Part shown: positions 42,811-51,696 of the stretch, piece by piece | Position numbering within the stretch: the first letter of the stretch is position 1 | How the letters are laid out: the number at the start of each line of letters is the position of its first letter | Source of the DNA: Pontiellaceae bacterium | GTDB taxonomy: Bacteria > Verrucomicrobiota > Kiritimatiellia > Kiritimatiellales > Pontiellaceae | NCBI GenBank assembly: GCA_016937945.1 | Contig: JAFGVP010000073.1 | Coordinates: 19,188 to 83,187 of the forward strand | Reading direction: 5' to 3' | Length of the DNA: 64,000 bases | Program-made: the position numbers and the translations under genes | The notes under the pieces: model-generated | Databases searched by the model: none | The model's input: the letters and a program-made list of their open reading frames with translations, nothing else | What the model was told of the DNA's origin: nothing

Positions 42811-45042
42811 TTATAACAACGATAATGCGTCCACATCCACACTGAGTGACACCCCTTTCGGCAACCGGAAGGAGGTCATCACATGGCGGATCGGCTTTGT
42901 CATCTTTACGGTATGCTCGCAGCGAAGCATGATCTGGTAGCGGTAGGCGCCCTTCGCCCGGGCCAGCGGCGCCGGCATCGGCGGCGAATGGATCACCGAT
43001 TCCGGAAGAATCCGCTCCAGCCGCTCAAAAAACCGGTCCGAAGCCGCAATCACATCCCCTTCACTTTCCCCTTTGAAGGTGAGCAGCACCAAATGAGAAA
43101 ATGGCGGATACGACAACTCCTTCCGGAATTCCAGATCCTGTGAACAAAAGCCTTCATAATCGAGGCTGTTGGCAGCCTGAATCGCCGGATGGTGCGGCGT
43201 GTAGGCCTGCACAATCACCTCGCCCGCCTTTTCGCCGCGTCCGGCGCGGCCTGCCACCTGCGTTAACAACTGAAAGGTCCGTTCGCCCGCCCGGAAATCC
43301 GGCACGTGCAACGACATATCGGCATAAAGAACACCGACCAGCGTGACATTCGGGAAATCGAGCCCCTTGGCAATCATCTGCGTACCCAGAAGAATATCGA
43401 TTTTCCCGATCCGGAAATCGTCGAGCACCCGACGATACGAATCCTTTCGGCGCATGGTATCGGAATCCATCCGGGCCACCCGCGCATTCGGGCACAGCCG
43501 CTCCAGCACCTCTTCAATCCTTTGCGTACCCATGCCGGCATATTTAAAATCGGGATCGCGGCAGTCGGGACAGCGGTCCGGAACCTTCTTTTCGGCCCCG
43601 CAGATATGGCAGAGCAGTTTATGCTCCCGCTTATGATAGGTCATCGACACACTGCACGCTTCGCATTCGGCCACATAGCCGCACTGCTCGCACTGCAGCG
43701 ACGACGAAAAACCGCGCCGGTTCAGGAAGAGAATCACCTGCTCGCGGCAGTTCAGCCGGTCATAGATTCCATTCACCAGCTCCCGCGAAAAAATCTGAGG
43801 CCGCCCCTCTTTCTCAGCCTCGATCCGCATATCCACCACCCGCATCAGCGGCATGGAGCGGTCGTCAACACGTTGCAGCATTTCAGCCAGCTCGTACCGA
43901 CCGGACCGCACATTGCTGAACGATTCCAGCGCCGGCGTCGCCGAACCCAGAACCACGCAGCAGTTTTCCAGATGTCCGCGCATGACGGCCACATCGCGCG
44001 CGTTATATCGCGGCGACTCATCCTGCTTGTAGGTCGGCTCATGCTCCTCGTCCACCACGATCAGCCCCGGATTCTCCACCGGCGCAAAGAGGGCCGAACG
44101 CGCACCGATTGCAATGGTTGCCTCGCCGTTACGAATCCGATGCCACTCATCGTGCCGTTCGCCCTCGGAAAGGCTCGAATGCAGAACCGCCACGCAGTTC
44201 CCGAAGCGAGATCGGAAGCGATCCACGGTCTGCGGCGTGAGCGATATTTCTGGCACCAATACGATCGCGCCCTTTCCCTGATCCAGCGCATGCTGAATCG
44301 CCTGCAGATACACCTCGGTCTTGCCGCTGCCCGTCACGCCATGCAGCAGCACCGTGCCCGGCTTTTTGCGATCCATTGCCGCGTTGATAATGTCCAATGC
44401 CGTCTGCTGCTCCGCCATCAGGTCAAACGGCTTTGTACGAAGCAGTTCCATCCCGGCATGCGGATCGCGCTGAATCGTCGACTCAGCAATCGTTACCAGC
44501 CCGTTCTTCTCCAGCGTCCGGACCGGCGAATCTGAACATTCGCCCCGCTCCTTCAGCTCCGACAAGGTCATTGAACCGTGCTGAAGCAAAATCTGTATCA
44601 GCATCTGCTGCTTCTCCGGCAGGCGAGCCTCCTGCGGTACAGCTTCCGTGCCGCAGGCGTCCCGCCTGCCGGAGTCATTAACCAACGAAACCACCAACTG
44701 CTTCTTGTGCTGGGCGCCGCGCTTGCGGACAGCGCTGGGCAGAACAGTCCGGACGGCGTGCTCAATCGGGGCGCAGTAATAGTCGGCAATCCAGTAGGCC
44801 AGCTTCATGATCGGATCGGGAATGAGCGGTTTTTCCCCGACCACTCCGGCAATCTCCTTTAGCTTGTCGGAAAAGGCAGAATGATTGGCCAGACCGACCA
44901 CAAAGCCGCGCAGCTCCCGTGAATGGAACGGCACCACCACCTGTGTTCCGACCTTGATGACCGACTGCAGATGCGCCGGAATCCGGTAGTCAAACTCCCG
45001 GTCCAACGATATCTCCACTACTACTTTTGCAATCGATGCCAT
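42811..45042 (-). CDS. priA: primosomal protein N' (PriA helicase)
   Basis: The 743-residue protein has the N-terminal DNA-binding domain (FDYRIPAHLQ, VVPFHSRELRG). The helicase core follows, with Walker A GVTGSGKTEVYL near 237 and DEEH near 327. A zinc-binding insert of paired Cys (CEQCGYVAECEAC, CHICGAEKKVPDRCPDC) lies near 440-490. It restarts stalled replication forks. The gene converges on the PfkB gene. Confidence 0.97.
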   Translation of the reverse strand: MASIAKVVVEISLDREFDYRIPAHLQSVIKVGTQVVVPFHSRELRGFVVGLANHSAFSDKLKEIAGVVGEKPLIPDPIMKLAYWIADYYCAPIEHAVRTVLPSAVRKRGAQHKKQLVVSLVNDSGRRDACGTEAVPQEARLPEKQQMLIQILLQHGSMTLSELKERGECSDSPVRTLEKNGLVTIAESTIQRDPHAGMELLRTKPFDLMAEQQTALDIINAAMDRKKPGTVLLHGVTGSGKTEVYLQAIQHALDQGKGAIVLVPEISLTPQTVDRFRSRFGNCVAVLHSSLSEGERHDEWHRIRNGEATIAIGARSALFAPVENPGLIVVDEEHEPTYKQDESPRYNARDVAVMRGHLENCCVVLGSATPALESFSNVRSGRYELAEMLQRVDDRSMPLMRVVDMRIEAEKEGRPQIFSRELVNGIYDRLNCREQVILFLNRRGFSSSLQCEQCGYVAECEACSVSMTYHKREHKLLCHICGAEKKVPDRCPDCRDPDFKYAGMGTQRIEEVLERLCPNARVARMDSDTMRRKDSYRRVLDDFRIGKIDILLGTQMIAKGLDFPNVTLVGVLYADMSLHVPDFRAGERTFQLLTQVAGRAGRGEKAGEVIVQAYTPHHPAIQAANSLDYEGFCSQDLEFRKELSYPPFSHLVLLTFKGESEGDVIAASDRFFERLERILPESVIHSPPMPAPLARAKGAYRYQIMLRCEHTVKMTKPIRHVMTSFRLPKGVSLSVDVDALSLL

Positions 45043-45132
45043 AGCCGGACACAGTAGTTGCCCCCGTCCCCAAACTCACGAAAAAACATCCTGTCACTTG
45101 ATTTGATGGACCGTGCAGGTAGTATCGCCCGA

Positions 45133-45747
45133 ATGGTTCGAATGATACAGATTGACCGGAATAATCCTGATGCAGGAATTATTGATGAAGCGCGCGGTGT
45201 ACTGGAATCCGGCGGGCTGGTGATTGTCCCGACAGAGACGGTGTACGGCATTGCCTGTAATCCGACGGTGCCGGGCGCCATGGACCGGCTGATCGCGGCA
45301 AAAGGTCGGGACGGCAACAAGCCGATCGCCCGGCTGGCATCGGATCCGGCACAGGTCGCCGCCGGCGCAAAAAACTGGAATGCCGGACTTCAGACCCTCG
45401 CCAAAGCGTATTGGCCGGGTGCGCTGACCATCGTGCTGGAAACGAATGAGGGCTGGACCGGCTACCGGATTCCGAATCATCCGGTTGCGCTGGCGCTCGC
45501 CGAAGCCTGCGGAAACGTGCTGGCTCTGACCAGCGCCAACCTGAGCGGCGAATCCGATACCAAAACCGCCGAATCGGCCATGCAATCCGTACAGGCGGAC
45601 ATGGTACTGGACAGCGGGCCGTCGGCGGAGCAGGCGGTTCCCAGCACGGTAATCAAGGTGAACGGGTCGCGCATCGAATGCCTGCGCGAAGGCTGCCTGC
45701 CGTTCCGCGAGGTAAAGAACCTTTTCGAGAGAGGACTTGAATCATGA
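45133..45747 (+). CDS. tsaC: threonylcarbamoyl-AMP synthase (Sua5/YrdC)
   Basis: The start is uncertain: Met at 45133 is taken, Met at 45142 is also fit. The 204-residue protein has the YrdC motifs VPTETVYGIACNP, KGRDGNKPIARL and LTSANLSG. It makes the activated intermediate for t6A37 in tRNA. It overlaps the following phosphatase by 4 bases. The order Sua5 - YwlE-like phosphatase - RpiB - GlyA is the same as in the Bacillus subtilis ywlC-glyA region. Confidence 0.93.
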   Translation: MVRMIQIDRNNPDAGIIDEARGVLESGGLVIVPTETVYGIACNPTVPGAMDRLIAAKGRDGNKPIARLASDPAQVAAGAKNWNAGLQTLAKAYWPGALTIVLETNEGWTGYRIPNHPVALALAEACGNVLALTSANLSGESDTKTAESAMQSVQADMVLDSGPSAEQAVPSTVIKVNGSRIECLREGCLPFREVKNLFERGLES

Positions 45748-46202
45748 AGAAGGTACTTTTTGTCTGCACAGGAAACACCTGCCGGAGCCCGATGGCCGAA
45801 GCACTGTTCCGCCATCGGATCGGGCCGGATTCCGGGTGGGACGCCGCCTCCGCCGGCGTTTATGCTGCGGCCGGAAGCCCCGCATCGCAGAATGCCGTGC
45901 TGGCCCTGAAGGAACTGGGAATCGATCTCTCCGCCCATCGAAGCCAACCACTTACCGCTCAACTGGTTGAAGACGCCGAACTGATCCTTGCAATGACCGC
46001 CGGACACCGCTTTCAGATTCTCGATGCCTTCCCGGCGGTTGGCAACAGAGTTTTCTTGATTAACGCGTTCGGAACCTCAAAAGTGCCCGCCGATGTTTCC
46101 GATCCCTTCGGCGGATCGCTGAACACCTACAAACGAATTCGGGATGAGATCGATCGGGCCCTTTCGGACCTGATCCTTTTTATTCGCACGGGAGTTAAAT
46201 AG
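45744..46202 (+). CDS. low-molecular-weight protein arginine/tyrosine phosphatase
   Basis: The 152-residue protein has the catalytic loop CTGNTCRSP at 8-16 and the later acidic DPFGG segment. The Thr in the loop (GNT) is the residue tied to arginine-phosphate selectivity in Bacillus YwlE, so a protein arginine phosphatase is favoured over tyrosine. No McsB-type arginine kinase is visible in this window. Confidence 0.9.
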   Translation: MKKVLFVCTGNTCRSPMAEALFRHRIGPDSGWDAASAGVYAAAGSPASQNAVLALKELGIDLSAHRSQPLTAQLVEDAELILAMTAGHRFQILDAFPAVGNRVFLINAFGTSKVPADVSDPFGGSLNTYKRIRDEIDRALSDLILFIRTGVK

Positions 46203-46217
46203 AAAGAAAGGCCCATC

Positions 46218-47897
46218 ATGAAGATTGCAATTGGTGCTGACCATGGCGGTTTTGCGTTGAAAACCCGCCTGATTGATATTTTAAAGGAAAAAGGAATTAC
46301 CGTAGAAGACATGGGAACAGACAGCGCAGAATCCGTGGACTATCCGGATTATGCCGCCGCCGTAGCGGAAAAGGTTTCCAACGCGTCCGTTGACCAGGGC
46401 ATTATCGTCTGCACCACCGGCATCGGCGTGAGCATTACGGCCAACAAATTCCCGCGTGTGCGCGCCGCCCTCTGCATGAATCCCGAAATGGCGACCATGA
46501 CCCGTCAGCATAACAATGCCAACGTGCTCTGCCTTTCCGGCAAGTTCACCGAAAACGACGTGGCCGAACAGATTCTTGATGCCTGGCTGAGTGCCGAATT
46601 CGAAGGCGGGCGCCACGAGCGCCGCGTTAAGAAGATCAAGGACTATGCCTCCGAAACCGCAGGCACCATTGCGGTTTATGACTCCGATCCGGAAATCTAC
46701 GCGGTCCTGAAGGCGGAAGACAAGCGCCAACATGAAAATCTGGAGCTGATCGCGTCCGAAAACATTGTCTCCAAGGCCGTCCGCGAAGTGCAGGGCTCCC
46801 GCCTGACGAATAAATATGCGGAAGGGTATCCGTCCAAGCGCTGGTACAACGGCTGCGAATGGGTGGACGAAGCCGAACGACTGGCTATCGACCGCGCCAA
46901 GGAAATCTTCGGGGCAGAACACGCCAATGTGCAACCCCATTGCGGGTCTTCGGCCAACATGGGCGTCTATTTTGCCATGCTCACCCCCGGCGATACGATC
47001 CTTGCCATGAGCCTAGCCGAAGGCGGACACCTGACGCACGGTCATCCCATGAATTTTTCGGGTCGCCTTTTCAACATCGTGCCCTACGGAGTGGATCAGG
47101 AAACAGAACAGATCGACTATGACCTCGTCCAGAAACTGGCGGATGAGCATAAGCCGAAAATGATCGTGGCCGGCGCCAGTGCCTACTCCCGCATCATTGA
47201 TTTCAAGAAGTTGCGCAAAACCGCTGACAGCGTCGGCGCCTACCTGATGGTTGATATGGCGCACATCGCCGGACTCGTTGCTGCCGGCTGCCATCCCAAC
47301 CCGGTTCCGCATTCCGACTTTGTCACCACCACGACCCACAAAACCCTGCGCGGACCGCGCGGCGGCATGATTCTCTGCAAGGAAAAATTTGCGGCCGACA
47401 TCGACCGACAGGTGTTTCCCGGAATTCAGGGCGGACCGCTGATGCATACCATCGCAGGTAAAGCCGTCTGCTTCCATGAAGCACTCCAACCCTCGTTCAA
47501 GCAGTATCAGCAACAGGTCGTCAAGAATGCTCAGGCGCTCGCAGCGGCATTGGAAGATGATGACATCCGTCTAGTGTCCGGAGGCACCGACAACCACCTG
47601 ATGCTCGTCGATCTGACCGCGGCCGATATTTCAGGAAAGGATGCGGCAATCGCCCTCGATAAAGCCGCTATTACGGTAAATAAGAACGGTATTCCATTCG
47701 ACAAGAAGAGCCCGTTCGTAACGTCGGGGATTCGTATCGGAACGCCGGCGGTAACAACCCGCGGCATGAAGGAACCGGAGATGGAAAAAATTGCCGGCTT
47801 CATCAAGCGCACCCTGCGCCATGCGGATGATAATGCAGTACTGGCCCAGGTCCGCGAAGAGGTTCTCGCGCTGACGGCTCAGTTCCCGATTCCGTAA
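46218..47897 (+). CDS. rpiB-glyA: RpiB-GlyA fusion: pentose isomerase and serine hydroxymethyltransferase
   Basis: One uninterrupted 559-residue frame carries two complete enzymes. Residues 1-148 are RpiB ([34 protein letters not shown]), which interconverts ribose and ribulose 5-phosphate. Residues 155-559 are GlyA ([52 protein letters not shown] with the PLP lysine Lys375), which converts serine to glycine and loads folate with one carbon. A linker of only about ten residues joins them. AAGAAAGG precedes the start, and a terminator follows. Confidence 0.95.
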   Translation: MKIAIGADHGGFALKTRLIDILKEKGITVEDMGTDSAESVDYPDYAAAVAEKVSNASVDQGIIVCTTGIGVSITANKFPRVRAALCMNPEMATMTRQHNNANVLCLSGKFTENDVAEQILDAWLSAEFEGGRHERRVKKIKDYASETAGTIAVYDSDPEIYAVLKAEDKRQHENLELIASENIVSKAVREVQGSRLTNKYAEGYPSKRWYNGCEWVDEAERLAIDRAKEIFGAEHANVQPHCGSSANMGVYFAMLTPGDTILAMSLAEGGHLTHGHPMNFSGRLFNIVPYGVDQETEQIDYDLVQKLADEHKPKMIVAGASAYSRIIDFKKLRKTADSVGAYLMVDMAHIAGLVAAGCHPNPVPHSDFVTTTTHKTLRGPRGGMILCKEKFAADIDRQVFPGIQGGPLMHTIAGKAVCFHEALQPSFKQYQQQVVKNAQALAAALEDDDIRLVSGGTDNHLMLVDLTAADISGKDAAIALDKAAITVNKNGIPFDKKSPFVTSGIRIGTPAVTTRGMKEPEMEKIAGFIKRTLRHADDNAVLAQVREEVLALTAQFPIP

Positions 47898-47921
47898 GCC
47901 GGACCCCACCAGCCGGAAATC

Positions 47922-47960
47922 AAAAAAGCGCCCCGCTTCCGCGAGGGCGCCTTTTCTTTT
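47922..47960. terminator. bidirectional terminator between rpiB-glyA and the membrane protein
   Basis: GCGCCC (47928-47933) pairs with GGGCGC (47945-47950), with an inner CGC/GCG stem. It is flanked by A6 on the left and CTTTTCTTTT on the right, so it could stop transcription from both sides. Confidence 0.85.
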
Positions 47961-47974
47961 TGAGGAGGAGAAAT

Positions 47975-48445
47975 CTATTCTTTTTCGAGATAGTTAACCC
48001 ACTTAACGTTTTCATTTTTCTGGCGCTCACGGAAGAGGCGCAGGTGGGGAGATATCTCGTCATACTGTACAGCGTTGGTCGAGGTGACGGCGGGTTGCGC
48101 ATAGGTAGCAAACCGGTTCGGCGAGGTGTAGATGCCGGTATCGCTCAGGGCGGCATGACGGGCATTCACACTCAGGTACTGTAGACCGGCAAAGGCCACC
48201 AGTAACATAGCCACACCATACTTAGGCTCGGCAAACAGCCAAGGGAAACAACCTTCAATCAGATCGCCGAAACTCTTGCGCTGATTACGACTCGCGGAGC
48301 GAACTTCACGCATGATGTTCTGCCGGTTGCGCGTCATGCGCGCGATTTCAGGGACTTCGTATTGCTTGAGGTGCAATAGCTTGTCCAGCAGCTCTTCGCT
48401 GCAGAGGCGCTTGCCTCCGTCTGTATGATTAACCTGATCCGTCAT
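47975..48445 (-). CDS. membrane protein downstream of an ECF sigma factor
   Basis: The 156-residue product overlaps the sigma factor gene by 4 bases. Residues 1-70 are basic and polar (cytoplasmic), with a single membrane-like segment near 75-92 (YGVAMLLVAFAGLQYLSV), followed by a periplasmic tail. This is the layout of an anti-sigma factor, but no zinc motif is present and no family is recognised. The role is inferred from position only. Confidence 0.7.
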   Translation of the reverse strand: MTDQVNHTDGGKRLCSEELLDKLLHLKQYEVPEIARMTRNRQNIMREVRSASRNQRKSFGDLIEGCFPWLFAEPKYGVAMLLVAFAGLQYLSVNARHAALSDTGIYTSPNRFATYAQPAVTSTNAVQYDEISPHLRLFRERQKNENVKWVNYLEKE

Positions 48446-49083
48446 TTCATGAACTCCGCCAATTCGGACTGCAACTGCCTCCGGGCATAAAATAATCTCG
48501 AACGGATTGTACCGACCGATGCACCCACCATTTTTGCGATATCTTCGTGAGGAACACCCTGCATATCATGCAGTACCACAACCGTTCTGTGCTTGTCAGA
48601 CAGGTTCTGCATAGCCTCGTTCAATTTTTTTTGTAGCTCCGAAAGGCTCAGGTTCCGGAGGGGCGATCCCTTGGAAGTCAGGTCGTGGTAAATATCGTCG
48701 AGTTTAATCTCGTTATCGAACTGGTCCAGACTCATGGTCCGCTTGCGGTTCCTCTTTTTCCGGTAATTGATCGTCTTGTTGACGGCAATGCGGTAGAGCC
48801 AGGTGTAAAAGGATGACTTACCCTTGAAGCGGGGAAGTGCCTGATAGGCTTTAACAAAAATATCCTGTGTCAGGTCCTCGGCATCTTCACGATTAGAGGT
48901 CATGTTATAGGTCAGCGCATAGATTTTTCCATGGTATCGTTTAACCAGCTGATCAAATGCATGAACATCACCCTGCTGGGCTTTCAGCACTAAATCATCA
49001 TCCGGCGGACCATCGTTCGCCTCTTCCGGGACATCCACCTCTTCAGGTTCCGTGTCCGATTCTCTGCCAGTATCAAATACCAT
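48442..49083 (-). CDS. ECF (RpoE-type) sigma factor
   Basis: The 213-residue protein has an acidic 30-residue lead, then region 2 (DLVLKAQQGDVHAFDQLVKRY, DAEDLTQDIFVKAYQALPRF) and region 4 (HDMQGVPHEDIAKMVGASVGTIRSRLFYARRQLQ). A candidate ECF promoter (GAAC-N17-CGTC) lies 54 bases upstream, which would give self-activation. The next gene encodes a membrane protein and probably controls it. Confidence 0.95.
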   Translation of the reverse strand: MVFDTGRESDTEPEEVDVPEEANDGPPDDDLVLKAQQGDVHAFDQLVKRYHGKIYALTYNMTSNREDAEDLTQDIFVKAYQALPRFKGKSSFYTWLYRIAVNKTINYRKKRNRKRTMSLDQFDNEIKLDDIYHDLTSKGSPLRNLSLSELQKKLNEAMQNLSDKHRTVVVLHDMQGVPHEDIAKMVGASVGTIRSRLFYARRQLQSELAEFMK

Positions 49084-49136
49084 TTTAATGCGCCTTTGCG
49101 GGCGTCATCCCCCTTTTCAATATCAAAGAGTATCAA

Positions 49137-49161
49137 GACGCACCGATGTTCGGCAACGTTC
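49137..49161 (-). promoter_or_regulatory. candidate ECF-type promoter
   Basis: On the minus strand GAAC (49161-49158) and CGTC (49140-49137) are spaced by 17 bases, the form used by RpoE-like sigma factors. It lies directly upstream of the sigma factor gene. Confidence 0.35.
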
Positions 49162-49163
49162 AA

Positions 49164-49916
49164 TTATTTTCTCGGCGGAGGCGTTTTTCCCAGCTCGGCC
49201 AGAACGGCCTTGAGATCCAGCCAGGCATCCTTTTTCTTCGATGCATCTCGAAGCAGGTAGGAAGGGTGAAAGGTCGGCATCAGGCGAATGCCTTCATATT
49301 CCTGCCAGACCCCACGGATCCGGGTAATGCCGACCGGTCGACCGAGCAGCCCTTCCATCGCGGTTCCGCCGAGCCCGACAAGCACTTTGGGGCGGATCAT
49401 CCGGATCTGTTGCCGCAGGTAGGGAAGACACATCTGCATCTCTTCCGGATGCGGCTTACGGTTTTGCGGAGGCCGGCATTTTACCACGTTCGCGATATAG
49501 ACATCGCCGCGGGAGTATCCCATCGCCTCGATCATCTTATCGAGCAACTGGCCGGCCTTGCCTACGAACGGGCGGCCCTGCTCATCCTCATCGGCTCCGG
49601 GTCCTTCGCCGACAAACATGATATCCGGCCCGTCTGTCCGGCCTTCGCCGGGCACCGTCAGATTGCGGGTCTGGCACAGCGGACAGCTCCGGCACTGCCC
49701 GATATACGCAGCAAGCTGCCCAATATCCGCAAAATCGGCCGGAACGGGCACCGCTTCGACGATCTTTTCTTCGGGAGCCTCGGTCAACGGCTCACTGGCC
49801 AGTTCTTCGAGCACGGCGCGCTCCACCTCCAGGCGCTGGACACCCTCGTCGCGCTGGTATTCCAGATATTTTTCCAGATCTTCGATCAGGCTTTGAAATG
49901 TCGGTTCCGCCATCAC
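49164..49916 (-). CDS. uracil-DNA glycosylase, family 4 (Fe-S type)
   Basis: The 250-residue protein has an 85-residue acidic lead, then the family 4 core. Cys ligands for the Fe-S cluster start in CRSCPLCQTR, the active-site loop is GEGPGADEDEQGRPFVG, and the later motif is HPSYLLR. It removes uracil from DNA. The start overlaps the broken pseudouridine synthase gene by 4 bases. Confidence 0.93.
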   Translation of the reverse strand: MMAEPTFQSLIEDLEKYLEYQRDEGVQRLEVERAVLEELASEPLTEAPEEKIVEAVPVPADFADIGQLAAYIGQCRSCPLCQTRNLTVPGEGRTDGPDIMFVGEGPGADEDEQGRPFVGKAGQLLDKMIEAMGYSRGDVYIANVVKCRPPQNRKPHPEEMQMCLPYLRQQIRMIRPKVLVGLGGTAMEGLLGRPVGITRIRGVWQEYEGIRLMPTFHPSYLLRDASKKKDAWLDLKAVLAELGKTPPPRK

Positions 49917-50821
49917 TCGTTCCTCAGTCGGTCTAAAAGCTGTCGCATATCTTCAAACAACGGCGCCTCGAAAGAAAGCCTTTTCCCGGATACGGGATGA
50001 TTGAATGCCAGCCGGGCGGCATGCAGCATCTGGCGCTCAGGATTTACCGGCAGCTTATGCTGCCGCGCGCGGCCATATACCGTGTCGCCGACAACCGGAT
50101 GCCCCAGATGCGCCATGTGAACGCGGATCTGGTGGGTCCGGCCCGTCTCAATTCCCACTTCAACAAGCGACACCTCGGGAAACCGTTCGAGTACGCAGTA
50201 GTTTGAGATCGCAACGCGACCGCCCTCTTTAAGCACCGCCATCTTCTGCCGATGCCTCGAATGGCGCCCGTGCAGAGTCTCGATCCGTCCGCGCGCAGGC
50301 GGCTGGCCTCAGACCAGCGTCAGATAGGCTTTTTCGGTCTCGCGGGCCTTGAACTGACGCTGCAGTTCAGTCATGGCGGCCTCTGTCCGGGCCACAACCA
50401 TTACGCCGCTCGTATCCTTATCCAACCGATGCACAATGCCGGCCCGCTCGATCGCGCCGAAAGCCGCATCATGAAACAGCAGCGCATTGACCAGCGTTCC
50501 CGATTCGTTGCCGGCCGCCGGATGAACAACCAGTCCGGCCGGCTTATTCAAAACCAGCACCGACTCATCCTCATAGAGAATGTTAAGCGGAATCTCCTCG
50601 GGAAGAATTTCACCCGAACGCTCCTCCGGCAGCGCCCAATGGATTTCATCACCGGACTTCAGCTTCTGGTTTGGTTTACAGGGCTTCCCGTTAACCCGAA
50701 CCATCTCGGCATCAATCAGGCTTTTCCATTGCGAGCGCGACTGCTCCGGCACCCTCTGCCCCATAAAAGCATCCAACCGGACATTCCCCTGCCCCGCATC
50801 CACTGTAATCTGTCCATCCAT
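49913..50821 (-). pseudogene. RluD-type pseudouridine synthase broken by one in-frame TGA
   Basis: Residues 1-170 carry the S4 domain and the catalytic HRLDKDTSG (Asp134). A TGA at 50311-50309 then interrupts, and the same frame continues with GQPPARGRIETLHGRH through GRTHQIRVHMAHLGHPVVGD to the normal C-terminus at 49913. Family members usually have Trp at the TGA site, so one base change (TGG to TGA) explains it. TGA ends many other genes here. It is either a recent pseudogene or a sequence error; two separate products are less likely. Confidence 0.88.
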
Positions 50822-50931
50822 CGCGATCTTCCTGACGTGTTTTCATCCCTGAATTTCCAACATTATCAGGATTTCAATCTGTGTAAATCTGCGTAGTCTG
50901 TGGATTGTAATTTTCTTTGAGGAGCAAACAG

Positions 50932-51696
50932 GTGGATATTCAAGCAGAACTGATTTCAATCGGCAACGAGTTGCTCAGCGGACGCACGCTCAACACCCAT
51001 GCACAGGATCTCGGCGGCGCCCTTTCAGCCATCGGTCTCCAACTCGTTCGCGACACCACCATTCCCGACGATATTGCCACCATCCAAAGCGCCGCAAAAG
51101 AAGCTCTCGACCGAACCGCCCTCATCTTTATAAGCGGAGGTCTCGGCCCGACGATCGACGATATCACGCGCGACGCCGTTGCCGGCCTGCTGAAACAGGA
51201 AATCATACTTGATCGCCCCAGCGTCGACGCCATTGCCAAACGCTTTGAGCTGCGCGGCTATCCCATGACGCCGGCCGCCGAGCGCCAGGCGCTCGTACTT
51301 GAAGGAGCCGCAGTACTCCCGAATCCAGCCGGATGCGCCCCCGGCCAGCGCTTCGACCTGCCCGACAACCAAACCCTCTTCGTTCTCCCCGGCCCGCCCC
51401 ATGAGTTTAACGCCATCCTCGACGAGGAAATCATTCCCTGGCTGAAAACCCGCTATGCCGGAGCCCGCCCAAAACTCGTCCGCATCATTAAAACCAAAGG
51501 CATCGGCGAATCAAGTATCGTCACCATGCTGGAGGACGCCGAATTCGATGCAGGACATATTGATCTTGGATTCTATCCGGGCATGGGCAAGGTGGAAATC
51601 CGGCTCACCGCGCACCCCGATCTTGCAACAGAAGTGGAAAACGCCGCCGCAACCCTGCGCAACCTGCTGGCCGGCCACCTCGACCCCGAGGCGTAG
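50932..51696 (+). CDS. CinA-like protein, N-terminal domain only
   Basis: The start is taken as GTG at 50932, since GAGGAG lies 7 bases before it. The 254-residue protein matches the CinA/MocF domain (AELISIGNELLSGRTLNTH, FISGGLGPTIDD, LFVLPGPPHEF). This domain is linked to ADP-ribose pyrophosphatase activity. The usual C-terminal NMN deamidase domain is absent, and the frame ends with a TAG next to the stop of rsmB. Confidence 0.88.
   Translation: MDIQAELISIGNELLSGRTLNTHAQDLGGALSAIGLQLVRDTTIPDDIATIQSAAKEALDRTALIFISGGLGPTIDDITRDAVAGLLKQEIILDRPSVDAIAKRFELRGYPMTPAAERQALVLEGAAVLPNPAGCAPGQRFDLPDNQTLFVLPGPPHEFNAILDEEIIPWLKTRYAGARPKLVRIIKTKGIGESSIVTMLEDAEFDAGHIDLGFYPGMGKVEIRLTAHPDLATEVENAAATLRNLLAGHLDPEA

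Noticed and set aside
50300..50330. Selenocysteine or recoded TGA in the pseudouridine synthase
   Set aside because: The family has Trp, not Cys, at this site, TGA is a normal stop in neighbouring genes, and no SECIS-like hairpin was evident.
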